Below are positions 8,391 through 15,608 of a stretch of 15,902 nt of DNA, piece after piece. The DNA comes from Spirochaetaceae bacterium (GTDB taxonomy: Bacteria > Spirochaetota > Spirochaetia > DSM-27196 > SKKC01). The DNA lies in assembly GCA_003554375.1 (NCBI GenBank), contig PWGF01000034.1, positions 1-15,902 on the forward strand, written 5' to 3'. Both the position numbers and the translations under genes were made by a program. Under the pieces are notes generated by a model. It searched no databases. It saw nothing but the letters and a program-made list of their open reading frames with translations, and was not told the origin of the DNA. How positions within the stretch are numbered: the stretch's first letter is position 1; each line of letters opens with the position of its first letter.

Positions 8391-9292
8391 GTGTTACCCA
8401 AACTCATACGGCGACGTTCCGCAACGGAAGCAAGACTTACTACAACAGCACGCGCTTCTTCCCAAAGCAGGTACGCGCCGATGTCTATCGCCTCTACGGG
8501 TTTGTTCGGGTCGCGGACAACTTCGTGGACGCCACCCCGCAGGATGCAGCGGGGTTCCATCGCTTCGTGGCCACCTACCGAAGTGCGCTCGCGGGGAGTC
8601 CCAGCGGTGACCCGATCATCGACTGCTTCGTCGAGCTCATGCGCAGGCGGGAGTTCGATCAGACGTGGGTGGACGCGTTTCTGCACTCGATGAGCCTTGA
8701 TCTGCTCAAGGGCTCGTATGACACCTTGGAGGAAACGCTGGAGTACGTGTACGGCTCGGCCGAGGTTATCGGGCTGTTCATGGCGAAACTCATCGGGCTA
8801 CCCGAGCAGAGTTTCCCGTACGCACAGCTTCAGGGGCGGGCCATGCAGTACATCAACTTCATTCGCGACATCGAGGAGGACCAACGTCTCGGACGCCGGT
8901 ACCTGCCTCTCTCAGGCTCCGGGCTCGCGAATCTCGACAGAGAGACCGCCGAAGCGCATCCGTCGCAATTTGCAACCTTCATCCGCGAGCAGATCCGGCA
9001 CTATCGCCGCTGGCAGGCTCAGGCTGAGCGCGGATACCGTTTCATACCGCTGCGCTATCTGGTTCCGATCAAGACTGCATCGGATATGTATCGGTGGACG
9101 GCCGACCGTATCGAAGCTGATCCGTTCGTCGTATTCGACCGCAAGGTCAAGCCGGCTAAGAACCGCGTCGTGCTCCGTGGTCTGGCAAACGCACTGACCG
9201 GAGGGGTGGATGGACTCCTGCGTGGTTCCGGTCAGCACGGGCATCAGCATGGCCATCGGCGCGTTCCCCCGGCAGCCCCTCCTCCCAGCTGA
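8387..9292 (+). CDS. crtB: Phytoene/squalene synthase family protein, phytoene synthase
   Basis: It condenses two prenyl diphosphates head-to-head to make the carotenoid precursor used by the adjacent desaturase. Both Mg-diphosphate-binding aspartate motifs are present: ADNFVD with D44 and D48, and FIRDIEED with D161 and D165. YRLYGFVRVAD precedes the first, as in true family members. At 301 residues it is a normal length. The start ATG overlaps the crtI stop (ATGA) and has a GGAAGGA site upstream. The last 20 residues are odd: a Gly-Gln-His run with four alternating histidines (H284, H286, H288, H290), then Pro/Ala-rich residues, beyond the catalytic fold. C40 (CrtB) versus C30 (CrtM) use is not decidable here; the pairing with a CrtI-like desaturase favours, but does not prove, phytoene. 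Confidence 0.93.
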   Translation: MSVTQTHTATFRNGSKTYYNSTRFFPKQVRADVYRLYGFVRVADNFVDATPQDAAGFHRFVATYRSALAGSPSGDPIIDCFVELMRRREFDQTWVDAFLHSMSLDLLKGSYDTLEETLEYVYGSAEVIGLFMAKLIGLPEQSFPYAQLQGRAMQYINFIRDIEEDQRLGRRYLPLSGSGLANLDRETAEAHPSQFATFIREQIRHYRRWQAQAERGYRFIPLRYLVPIKTASDMYRWTADRIEADPFVVFDRKVKPAKNRVVLRGLANALTGGVDGLLRGSGQHGHQHGHRRVPPAAPPPS

Positions 9293-9334
9293 TCGGAGTT
9301 CATACCACTGAGCCGGCCCGCCGGTCAGGCGAGC

Positions 9335-9388
9335 CCGGCTGTGGAGCCGGCCCGGTTGAGAGGCCGGTCCGGCTGTGGGGTCCGGCCT
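9335..9388. terminator. GC-rich hairpins between convergent crtB and regulator genes
   Basis: This region holds CCGGCT-GTGG-AGCCGG (9335-9350) and AGGCCGG...CCGGCCT (9361-9388; 7-bp stem, 14-nt loop). CCGGCTGTGG occurs as a direct repeat at 9335 and 9369. Alternative pairings between the repeats are possible. There is no T-tract, but the position between converging genes suggests a bidirectional transcription block. Confidence 0.45.
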
Positions 9389-9398
9389 GGCTGTGCGA

Positions 9399-10316
9399 CT
9401 ATGCGCCTTGGACGAGGCGCGTAACGAGCCGGACAGCCTCCTCACCGTCCGGCGCCCCGCCGTCGGCGCCCACTCGCTTCCAGAGCGCCGGATCCAGGGC
9501 GAATGCCTGCCCCCCGGTGATAATCTTGAGGTTGCGCCGCGCGCCGCGACGCGCCTCCCGCCGGACGTGACGAATCATCCCGGCGACGGTATTCGCGTTG
9601 AAGGCGAGGGTGGCCGAGATCGCAAGGACCTGAGCCCTGCACCTGTTCACGGCGTTGACGACGCTTGCGATGGGCGTGTTCACTCCCAGAAAGATGGAGC
9701 GGAACCCGGCCGCTTCCAGACAATCCGAAACCATTCGCAGCCCGATCTCGTGGAGCTCACCGCCTACGGTGACGAGCACAACGCTTTCGCGCTCATGACC
9801 GTTCGGCTTCAGATACGGTCGCAGTTGCGCCATCAGCGACTCGGTAGCCCGCGAGAAGTAGTGTTCCTGCGCAACGTCGATCTCGTCAATCTCCCACAGC
9901 CTCCCGACCTCCTTCAGAGAAGGCTCGAGGATGGTTCGGTAGACCTCTTGCACGCTCATGCCGGACCGGACCCGCGACTCGATGAGCGAGAATGCTCGTC
10001 TCTCTTCCGTGGCGAGCAGCCGCTTGAGATACTCCTTGGCGTCGGAAACGAGCGCAGCGGGGCCGGGCGCATCCTGGTTGCGGAACTGCATAATCCGATC
10101 GGCCGGCAGCTCCAGCTCGGAACGCCCAAGCAAGTAGTCCAGTGAGACGGCGAAGTAATCGGCGAGCTTAGCGAGCGTCTCTTCGTCCGGGAAACGGTTG
10201 TGTTGTTCGTAATTGGCAATCGTCGTCTGCGCCACTTGGATAGCCGCCGCCAGATCCGCCTGGCGTAGCCCCCGCGCCCTGCGCAGATGTTTCAGCCTAC
10301 TAGCAAAGTCGGCCAC
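9399..10316 (-). CDS. XRE-family HTH / cobalamin-binding regulator (CarH-like light or B12 sensor)
   Basis: GTG 10316 is chosen as start because GGGAGG stands 6 nt upstream; an in-frame ATG at 10352 would run through the promoter. The product is 305 residues. Residues 3-64 are a Cro/CI-type helix-turn-helix (RRARGLRQADLAAAIQVAQT, then NYEQ, then LDYLLGRS). A helical B12-binding-2 bundle (about 90-170) contains W141-x9-E151-H152, the signature of AdoCbl photoreceptors of the CarH/LitR group. A Rossmann B12-binding domain follows with E187-x-H189-x-x-G192, the lower axial ligand motif with Asp changed to Glu, then LGVNTP and ITGGQAF. CarH/LitR proteins carry a MerR HTH; here the reader head is XRE. 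Convergence with crtB and shared sites at crtI suggest dark or B12-dependent repression of carotenoid genes. Light sensing itself is inferred. Confidence 0.88.
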   Translation of the reverse strand: MADFASRLKHLRRARGLRQADLAAAIQVAQTTIANYEQHNRFPDEETLAKLADYFAVSLDYLLGRSELELPADRIMQFRNQDAPGPAALVSDAKEYLKRLLATEERRAFSLIESRVRSGMSVQEVYRTILEPSLKEVGRLWEIDEIDVAQEHYFSRATESLMAQLRPYLKPNGHERESVVLVTVGGELHEIGLRMVSDCLEAAGFRSIFLGVNTPIASVVNAVNRCRAQVLAISATLAFNANTVAGMIRHVRREARRGARRNLKIITGGQAFALDPALWKRVGADGGAPDGEEAVRLVTRLVQGA

Positions 10317-10340
10317 TGAGCGCCTCCCACCCCTTATAGG

Positions 10341-10369
10341 AACGTAGCGCACATTGTGTTTGCAGGCAA
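10341..10369 (-). promoter_or_regulatory. Candidate promoter of the XRE-B12 regulator gene
   Basis: Read on the minus strand: TTGCCT, 17 bp, TACGTT, with transcription predicted near 10334, leaving a leader of roughly 18 nt that contains GGGAGG. The operator-like sequence at 10344-10358 covers most of the spacer and part of the -10. A TATAAG at 10333-10338 is a rival -10 but lacks a -35. Confidence 0.45.
10344..10358 (+). promoter_or_regulatory. Putative autoregulatory operator (copy 3)
   Basis: GTAGCGCACATTGTG has an exact 8-base match to the start of the site upstream of crtI (6812-6826) and the same TGTG end. It contains the small palindrome CACA-T-TGTG. It overlaps the regulator's own promoter, consistent with autoregulation. 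Confidence 0.45.
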
Positions 10370-10583
10370 TAGTCCGTGGTCACGACAGCCGACAAAAGCA
10401 CGAAGCGAGTAGTACGGCATGTGCCGTCCGGCTGTAGGGAAACGCCTACGTGAACTGCAACGCGAATCGGACAGACCTGGAATCGCCGGCTGCGTATGCT
10501 CATCATCAACTTACCGCTACTGCAGGCATAGGCGCGAAGCACGTGCATTGTGAGAAGTAGGCGTGTATTCGCGGAGGAAAGCT
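10370..10583. other. Intergenic leader upstream of the small ORF and EAL gene
   Basis: No gene is supported here. A 14-bp dyad ACGGCA-TG-TGCCGT is at 10414-10427 and a small hairpin GTAGG-GAAACG-CCTAC at 10434-10449. The palindrome GCACGTGC is at 10539-10546, followed by CATTGTG-like sequence that weakly resembles the putative operator (9 of 14). I could not find a convincing + strand promoter or a c-di-GMP riboswitch consensus. Confidence 0.4.
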
Positions 10584-10730
10584 ATGTCTGACGGTCATGA
10601 GACACATGAAGGCGCTCTAACTCTCTGTTCGACGGGGCGACTAACGGTCGCCTTCATGCTCGATACCTCGTCTTTCGTTGGCGTTGTCTCCGTTGAGAGC
10701 TTCGCACGGCCGGTGCAGGAGGAAGCATGA
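10584..10730 (+). CDS. 48-residue small ORF coupled to the GAF-GGDEF-EAL gene
   Basis: The frame starts at ATG 10584 with GGAGG about 7 nt upstream (10573-10577). It ends at TGA 10728-10730, overlapping the next start as ATGA. The product begins MSDGHETHEG and ends ARPVQEEA; it has no signal peptide, and a short hydrophobic part (about residues 31-37) is too short for a membrane helix. I do not recognise it. The good ribosome-binding site and the four-base overlap are the evidence that it is translated. Its role could be as a leader peptide that couples or meters translation of the phosphodiesterase, or as a small partner protein. It could still be a chance frame, since it is short and has no known relatives visible here. 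Confidence 0.5.
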   Translation: MSDGHETHEGALTLCSTGRLTVAFMLDTSSFVGVVSVESFARPVQEEA

Positions 10731-12964
10731 GCATGTGCCAAGTCCCAGACGCCGACTTCCTAGACCGGACACCGGAAAGATATCAGTGGTCGCCCCTGAT
10801 TGCCGCCTTACTCTGTTTTGGAGCAGGCGCCGCCATGGTAGCCGTTCGGGCGATCGTCGGGAGAGACCTTGTGATCGAGATGCCATGGCCGTTGACCACG
10901 CGAATCGAGCTGTACTGGCTGTTTGTGCTCGCGGCGGCGCTCCTTGTATACCGTCTCGTGCGACGGGTCAATTCGGCTGTGCGTCGTGAGCGCGTCGCGT
11001 TGGCACGAGCCAACCGCACGCACACTCTGCTCAGACGCATCAGCGGCGCCGTGCTCCGGATCCAGGGGGAGCACGAGCTTCTGTCCGAGGTATGCCAAGC
11101 GGCTTTCGAAGACGGCGGGTACAGCGCTTCGTGGGTGGGCCTCCTGGATGACGAAAGCGGGAAACTGCGGCCGGCGGCTGCCCGGGGATGCGACGAATCC
11201 GCGCTCCCGAGTGATCCTTTGGAGGAGTCGGCAATACTACGCCGGGCAATTCGGTCCGGGAAGGCGCTTATCACCCCCAATCTGTCGCGTGAATCCGCGG
11301 CCCAGGAGTGGAAACACATTCCGGGATGCCCGGGGGCAAAAGCGTACGCGCTGTTTCCGCTGAGGATCCGCGAAACAGTCGTGGGCGTCCTCGTTCTATG
11401 CAGCCGGGAGAGTGACGTGTTCGACAGGAACGAGGTGAGGATACTCGAGGAAGTTGCGCTGGCAACCGCCGTAGGTCTGGCATACGTGCGTGCCGAAAGG
11501 GAACTCCAGCAGCGGGCTTTCTACGACCGCGTCACCGGGTACGCCAAACGCTCGCTCTTCATCGACCACCTGCAACTCTTCATGAACCGCGCGTCCGCGC
11601 GGCAGAGAGTCGTAGCGGTCCTGTTGTTTGAGGTTACCAATTACCGCACGCTTGTCGACGCCTTCGGCTGGCAAGCAGGTGATGAAGCGATGCGGTCGCT
11701 CGGAAGCTATCTGGGCTCACGGATCCGCGGCGGTGACGTCATCGGAAACGTGGGCAACAATCGCCTGGCGGTGGGCCTGGTTGACGTGGCGTGCGACATG
11801 GATACCGTTCCCGTACTCCGGAAGATCATAGCTGATCTGAAACTGCGAGTTCGCGCTGACGAGCGATTCGTGCCTGTCTCGGTTGCAGCCTCGGTTGCGG
11901 TCTATCCGCGGGACGGAGAGACCGCCGACGAGCTTCTGAGGAATGCCGAAGGAGCCTTGCGCGAAGGTGCCCGGCACCCGGATCTGCCCGAGGTCCTCTG
12001 CGATCGAGGGGCCGATCGACATCATGCCAGGCGAAAAGACCTTGAAGCCCGCCTGGAGATGCAGGATGAGCTCTCGGGGGCGATCGCGCGTAGCGAGCTC
12101 GAGCTCGTCTACCAGCCGATCGTAGAGCTCCCGAGCGGACGCGTGATCGGAGCCGAATCGCTTCTTCGCTGGAACAGCAGACGCTTCGGCAAAGTCTCAC
12201 CGGGCACGTTTATTCCGGTCGCGGAGTCCGGCTCGCTCCAGGAGCATATCGACCAATGGGTGATTCGTGCGGTCCTGGAACAAGCAGTGGCTTTGAAGCA
12301 AACGGAGGCGGTTGACCGTTCACCGTGGCGATGTTTGGACTTCACGGCGAATGTCTCCGCGGAGCAGCTTCTGGCGAACGATTTCCCCGTACGCGTGGAG
12401 CAAGTGATGCAGGACTGCGGACTGACGCCGGAGCGGAACCAGGTGGGGCTGGAAATCACCGAACGGGTACTTCTAGGAGACTTCTCGCGAGCGGTGGAGG
12501 TGCTGAGCGCGTTGCGCGATCTCGGATTCACCATCTATCTTGACGATTTTGGAACCGGATACTCATCGCTCTCCTACCTCCATAGGCTACCGGTAGAGGT
12601 TGTAAAGATCGACCGGTCGTTTCTGGTTCACCTCGAGTGCGACGAGAAGCGCCGCTCCCTGGTCGACGCGATTGTCCGCATGTCTCACGGACTGGGGCTA
12701 CGCGTGGTGGCCGAGGGAATCGAGTCACGGGAAGCCCTGCGCACCATTACGGAGATGGGGTGCGATATGGCCCAGGGGTTTGCGATTGCGAAACCGGATT
12801 CGCTCGATCGGCTGCCGGCGAGTCTCGTACCAGCCTGTAGGGGTGCGCGGACGCCGCCGGGGCAATCGCCCTTACAGGATGATCGGGAGACGACCGGCAG
12901 ATCGGTAGAAGCAGGTTCGTCAGAATTGCAGTCACAATCGGTGAAGACTGGTCACAATGAATGA
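10727..12964 (+). CDS. GAF-GGDEF-EAL protein, predicted c-di-GMP phosphodiesterase with degenerate GGDEF
   Basis: A 745-residue protein started at ATG 10727 with AGGAGG four nt upstream. Two hydrophobic segments (about 23-40 and 62-79) anchor it in the membrane. A GAF domain spans about 100-260. The GGDEF domain (about 262-420) has GNNRL (343-347) where GGDEF should be, so cyclase activity should be lost; it may only bind GTP or be structural. The EAL domain (about 445-700) keeps the expected metal and catalytic residues: E477 (in ESL), N542 (NVS), E576 (EITE), D606-D607 (DDFGTG), K627 (KIDRSF), E663 (AEGIE) and Q683 (QGF). The EAL signature itself reads ESL. It is therefore predicted to hydrolyse c-di-GMP to pGpG. 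A hydrophilic tail of about 45 residues follows. It is coupled to the small ORF upstream and opposes the predicted cyclase in the hybrid kinase. Confidence 0.92.
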   Translation: MSMCQVPDADFLDRTPERYQWSPLIAALLCFGAGAAMVAVRAIVGRDLVIEMPWPLTTRIELYWLFVLAAALLVYRLVRRVNSAVRRERVALARANRTHTLLRRISGAVLRIQGEHELLSEVCQAAFEDGGYSASWVGLLDDESGKLRPAAARGCDESALPSDPLEESAILRRAIRSGKALITPNLSRESAAQEWKHIPGCPGAKAYALFPLRIRETVVGVLVLCSRESDVFDRNEVRILEEVALATAVGLAYVRAERELQQRAFYDRVTGYAKRSLFIDHLQLFMNRASARQRVVAVLLFEVTNYRTLVDAFGWQAGDEAMRSLGSYLGSRIRGGDVIGNVGNNRLAVGLVDVACDMDTVPVLRKIIADLKLRVRADERFVPVSVAASVAVYPRDGETADELLRNAEGALREGARHPDLPEVLCDRGADRHHARRKDLEARLEMQDELSGAIARSELELVYQPIVELPSGRVIGAESLLRWNSRRFGKVSPGTFIPVAESGSLQEHIDQWVIRAVLEQAVALKQTEAVDRSPWRCLDFTANVSAEQLLANDFPVRVEQVMQDCGLTPERNQVGLEITERVLLGDFSRAVEVLSALRDLGFTIYLDDFGTGYSSLSYLHRLPVEVVKIDRSFLVHLECDEKRRSLVDAIVRMSHGLGLRVVAEGIESREALRTITEMGCDMAQGFAIAKPDSLDRLPASLVPACRGARTPPGQSPLQDDRETTGRSVEAGSSELQSQSVKTGHNE

Positions 12965-13007
12965 GAGAACACCCACGCGACCTGACGCGAAGGAGTAAGG
13001 CGGATCA

Positions 13008-13059
13008 GCGCCGCGGTGGCGCACCGTCGCAGAAGCGCACCCCTCCGCAACATGAGGGG
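13008..13059 (+). other. Two hairpins in the leader upstream of the MCP gene
   Basis: GCGCC-GCGGT-GGCGC (13008-13022) and CCCCTC-CGCAACAT-GAGGGG (13040-13059) are perfect short stems in the 159-bp gap between the EAL gene and the MCP. Neither has a following T-run. They may slow or stabilise a shared transcript; function is unproven. Confidence 0.35.
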
Positions 13060-13123
13060 ACAACGGCGCGACACACGAACACGGGCTGAAAGAGCATGGG
13101 CTCGATGAGAAGGAGTAATCAAT

Positions 13124-14917
13124 ATGAAACTGACAATAAAGGGCAAACTGGTCGGTGGATTCGGTATAGTCATTGTTCTACTGGGCGTGGCCTCGGTCAT
13201 CGGTATCGATCGGCTGACCAATATGAACGAACGCATAAACGAGCTGGTCGACGTGGCCGCGGAGAAAGTCGTCGTGAGCGGGAACGTCACTCAGGAGCTG
13301 CTTCACATCGCAAGGGCGCAGCAGGACATGATTCTGGCGCCGGACGCCGCATCGCGTGACGAAGCCGCCGAGCACGCGCAAGAAAGCACCGTGCGTCTTG
13401 AAGGATACCTCGAAGAGCTTCGCGCGGTCGCCGACGAGGACGAGCTTGCCATGCTTGCGGAGTTTGAGGCCCTCTTGAACGAGTACAGCAACCAGCGCAT
13501 GACGGTCGAAGAGCTGGCAGCCGCCGGGAACGAGGAAGAGGCAAGAGATTTGGTCGTGGGCGAAGGGCGTGCTATCGCCGACGAGGCGGAAGCGCTGGCC
13601 GACGAGATCGTCGCGGACGCCGAGGAGCGAATGGAACACGACGTAGCCGCGAGCGACGAAAACTACATGGCCGCGCGAAACGCCATTCTCATCGTAGCCG
13701 GCGTGAGCGTCATTGTCGCGCTCATTATCGCCGTCTGGGTAGTCGTGACGATAAACCGCGGCATCTCCAATGCCATCGATACAACCAAGCGCCTAGCCGA
13801 CGGAGATCTTACGCAGGATGTGGAGATCACCTCGCGCGACGAGCTCGGCGATCTCCTCGGTCACATGCGAAACATGCTTGAGCGGTTGCGTGAGATTGTC
13901 GCGGAGGTGAAGGCCGGCGGCGATACGGTGAGTAGCGGCAGCCAACAGCTTTCTTCTACGGCGCAGCAGATGTCGCAGGGGTCGAGCGAACAGGCCGCCT
14001 CCACGGAAGAGGTCTCCTCTTCGATGGAAGAGATGGCAAGCAACATCAGCCAGAACGCGGACAATGCTGCCGAGACGGAGAAGATTGCGAACAAGGTTGC
14101 GCAGGACGCCGAAAAGAGCGGCAAGAGCGTCAACGAAACCGTCGACGCGATGAAACAGATCGCGGAAAAGATCACCATCGTAGATGAAATCGCCCGGCAG
14201 ACCAATCTGCTTGCGTTGAATGCGGCGATCGAGGCTGCGCGCGCCGGCGACCACGGGAAGGGTTTCGCCGTGGTCGCGAGCGAGGTCCGCAAGCTTGCGG
14301 AACGGAGCCAGACCGCCGCGTCGGAGATTACCGAGCTGGCGTCGTCCACGGTGTCGGTGTCCCAGGAGGCGGGCGAGATGCTCTCCGCGCTCGTGCCTGA
14401 CGTAAAGCGCACCGCCGAGCTCGTACAGGAAATCAGCGCGGCGAGCAAGGAGCAGGACAGCGGCGTCGAGCAGGTCAATCAGGCGATTCAGCAGCTCGAC
14501 CAGGTAACGCAACAGAACGCAAGCGCAAGTGAGGAGATGGCGTCGACCGGCGAAGAGCTGGCGAGCCAGGCCGAACAGCTGGAGGCAACGATCAGCTACT
14601 TCCGCGTGAAGGAGCAGGAGGCGACGCTCCGTCTTACAGGGAACGGCGGTAAGACGGAGTCGCCCGAAGGAAACACGGCGAACTCCTCGGGCGACGGGCA
14701 ACGGGAGGGCTCGCAAACGGTCGGTATCCGTCCACGTTCTACCGGTGCGGCAACAAAGGGCGCCGGCGGCGACGAAGCGTCGGTGACCGGGGAGCGGCAG
14801 AGTTCGGCTTCCAAGGGTATCTCCGGCGTCGGCACTGCCGTACAGCAGCCGGCTGCGCGCGGTTCGGCCCCGGACGGAGAGTACGATGAGCTGGACGGCA
14901 AGTTCGAAGAGTTCTGA
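13124..14917 (+). CDS. Methyl-accepting chemotaxis protein with CheR-tether-like C-terminus
   Basis: A transmembrane chemoreceptor of 597 residues. TM1 is about 11-29, a helical periplasmic sensor of the four-helix-bundle type about 30-186, TM2 about 187-210, HAMP about 211-263 and the signalling domain about 264-494. The invariant hairpin tip reads EIARQTNLLALNAAIEAARAG, followed by GKGFAVVASEVRKLAERS. Glu/Gln pairs around 274-304 and 468-479 are likely methylation sites. After the bundle there is a flexible Gly/Ser/Thr-rich linker of about 95 residues ending in DGKFEEF. Its last five residues fit the aromatic-x-x-aromatic pattern of the NWETF-type CheR/CheB docking peptide. AAGGAG stands 8 nt before ATG 13124. 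The cheW gene follows after 19 nt, so receptor and adaptor are very likely co-transcribed. The sensed ligand is not predictable. Confidence 0.95.
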   Translation: MKLTIKGKLVGGFGIVIVLLGVASVIGIDRLTNMNERINELVDVAAEKVVVSGNVTQELLHIARAQQDMILAPDAASRDEAAEHAQESTVRLEGYLEELRAVADEDELAMLAEFEALLNEYSNQRMTVEELAAAGNEEEARDLVVGEGRAIADEAEALADEIVADAEERMEHDVAASDENYMAARNAILIVAGVSVIVALIIAVWVVVTINRGISNAIDTTKRLADGDLTQDVEITSRDELGDLLGHMRNMLERLREIVAEVKAGGDTVSSGSQQLSSTAQQMSQGSSEQAASTEEVSSSMEEMASNISQNADNAAETEKIANKVAQDAEKSGKSVNETVDAMKQIAEKITIVDEIARQTNLLALNAAIEAARAGDHGKGFAVVASEVRKLAERSQTAASEITELASSTVSVSQEAGEMLSALVPDVKRTAELVQEISAASKEQDSGVEQVNQAIQQLDQVTQQNASASEEMASTGEELASQAEQLEATISYFRVKEQEATLRLTGNGGKTESPEGNTANSSGDGQREGSQTVGIRPRSTGAATKGAGGDEASVTGERQSSASKGISGVGTAVQQPAARGSAPDGEYDELDGKFEEF

Positions 14918-14936
14918 GATAAGGAGAGGAGAAAGC

Positions 14937-15446
14937 ATGGACGGGACGAACGGCAGCGCTACACTGCTTACCTTCAGACTGGCCGCGGACAAGTACGCTC
15001 TCCGGGTATCGGCGGTACAAGAGGTTCTCGAGTACACTGAGCCGACGCACATGCCCGGTACGTCCGAAGTGCTGGCGGGCGTCATCAACGTGCGGGGGCG
15101 AATCATTCCGGTCGTCGCCCTGCGACACCGGCTCGGCTTGCCCGCCGAAGATCGATCGGTGGAGACTGCGATCGTTGTTGCGGAGCTTCAATCGCAGGAG
15201 GAAGATGCGCTGATCGGCCTGATTGTAGACGCAGTCGAAGGGGTTATCGAAGTCGATGAGGACGAGATCGAGTCGGCACCCCGGCTCGGGTCGACCGTTG
15301 CCGCCGAGCTCATCGAAGGGATCGTCAAAAGCGGTGAGCGTTTCACGATGCTTCTGAGAGCCGAGCGATTGGTAACTGACCAAGCGGCACAGTCGATGCC
15401 GGCCGCCGATGATTCACAGGCGTGCGCGCCGGGCGCGTCACCGTAG
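14937..15446 (+). CDS. cheW: Chemotaxis adaptor protein CheW
   Basis: CheW links chemoreceptors to CheA at the cytoplasmic face of the array. ATG 14937 is selected because AAGGAGAGGAG stands just before it; an in-frame ATG at 14886 lies inside the MCP gene and would add 17 unrelated residues. The 169-residue product is a single CheW-like SH3-type domain with the hallmark LAGVINVRGRIIPVVALRHR (residues 47-66), preceded by the usual LxFRLAADKYALRVSAVQEV start. A C-terminal tail of about 20 residues (SMPAADDSQACAPGASP) extends past the domain. It follows the MCP in the same operon; the cheA fragment at the left edge may or may not be its partner kinase. Confidence 0.94.
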   Translation: MDGTNGSATLLTFRLAADKYALRVSAVQEVLEYTEPTHMPGTSEVLAGVINVRGRIIPVVALRHRLGLPAEDRSVETAIVVAELQSQEEDALIGLIVDAVEGVIEVDEDEIESAPRLGSTVAAELIEGIVKSGERFTMLLRAERLVTDQAAQSMPAADDSQACAPGASP

Positions 15447-15578
15447 CGAGAGCGGAGGGAGAAGATGTAGCTGTATGTAGCACGCGCTCTGATTCGCGCA
15501 AACGATGTGCCGTCGCGTCGGTGGGCGCATTTCGGCGCATTGAAGAGCGGTTCGGAGAGAACGCGTCGGCGAGTCCAA

Positions 15579-15608
15579 TTGACCAGTGTAGCATCATTGG
15601 AGTATCTT
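15579..15608 (+). promoter_or_regulatory. Upstream promoter candidate P1 for the last gene
   Basis: TTGACC (15579-15584), an 18-bp spacer and TATCTT (15603-15608). It is a good match to a sigma70-type promoter. Its -10 shares one base with the -35 of the next promoter. Confidence 0.5.

Noticed and set aside
9375..10145. 256-codon + strand frame opposite the XRE-B12 regulator
   Set aside because: Antisense to a gene with clear HTH and B12 motifs; no ribosome-binding site or recognisable fold.
10370..10583. Possible c-di-GMP or cobalamin riboswitch before the EAL gene or the regulator
   Set aside because: I looked for GEMM and cobalamin-box consensus segments and could not match them.
12961..13089. 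42-codon frame starting at ATGA overlap with the EAL gene stop
   Set aside because: No ribosome-binding site, very basic low-information product, and it spans the hairpins; weaker evidence than the small ORF at 10584.
13793..15106. 437-codon open frame on the minus strand across the MCP and cheW genes
   Set aside because: Leu/Arg/Asp-rich product with no domain pattern; it is the antisense shadow of two well-supported genes.
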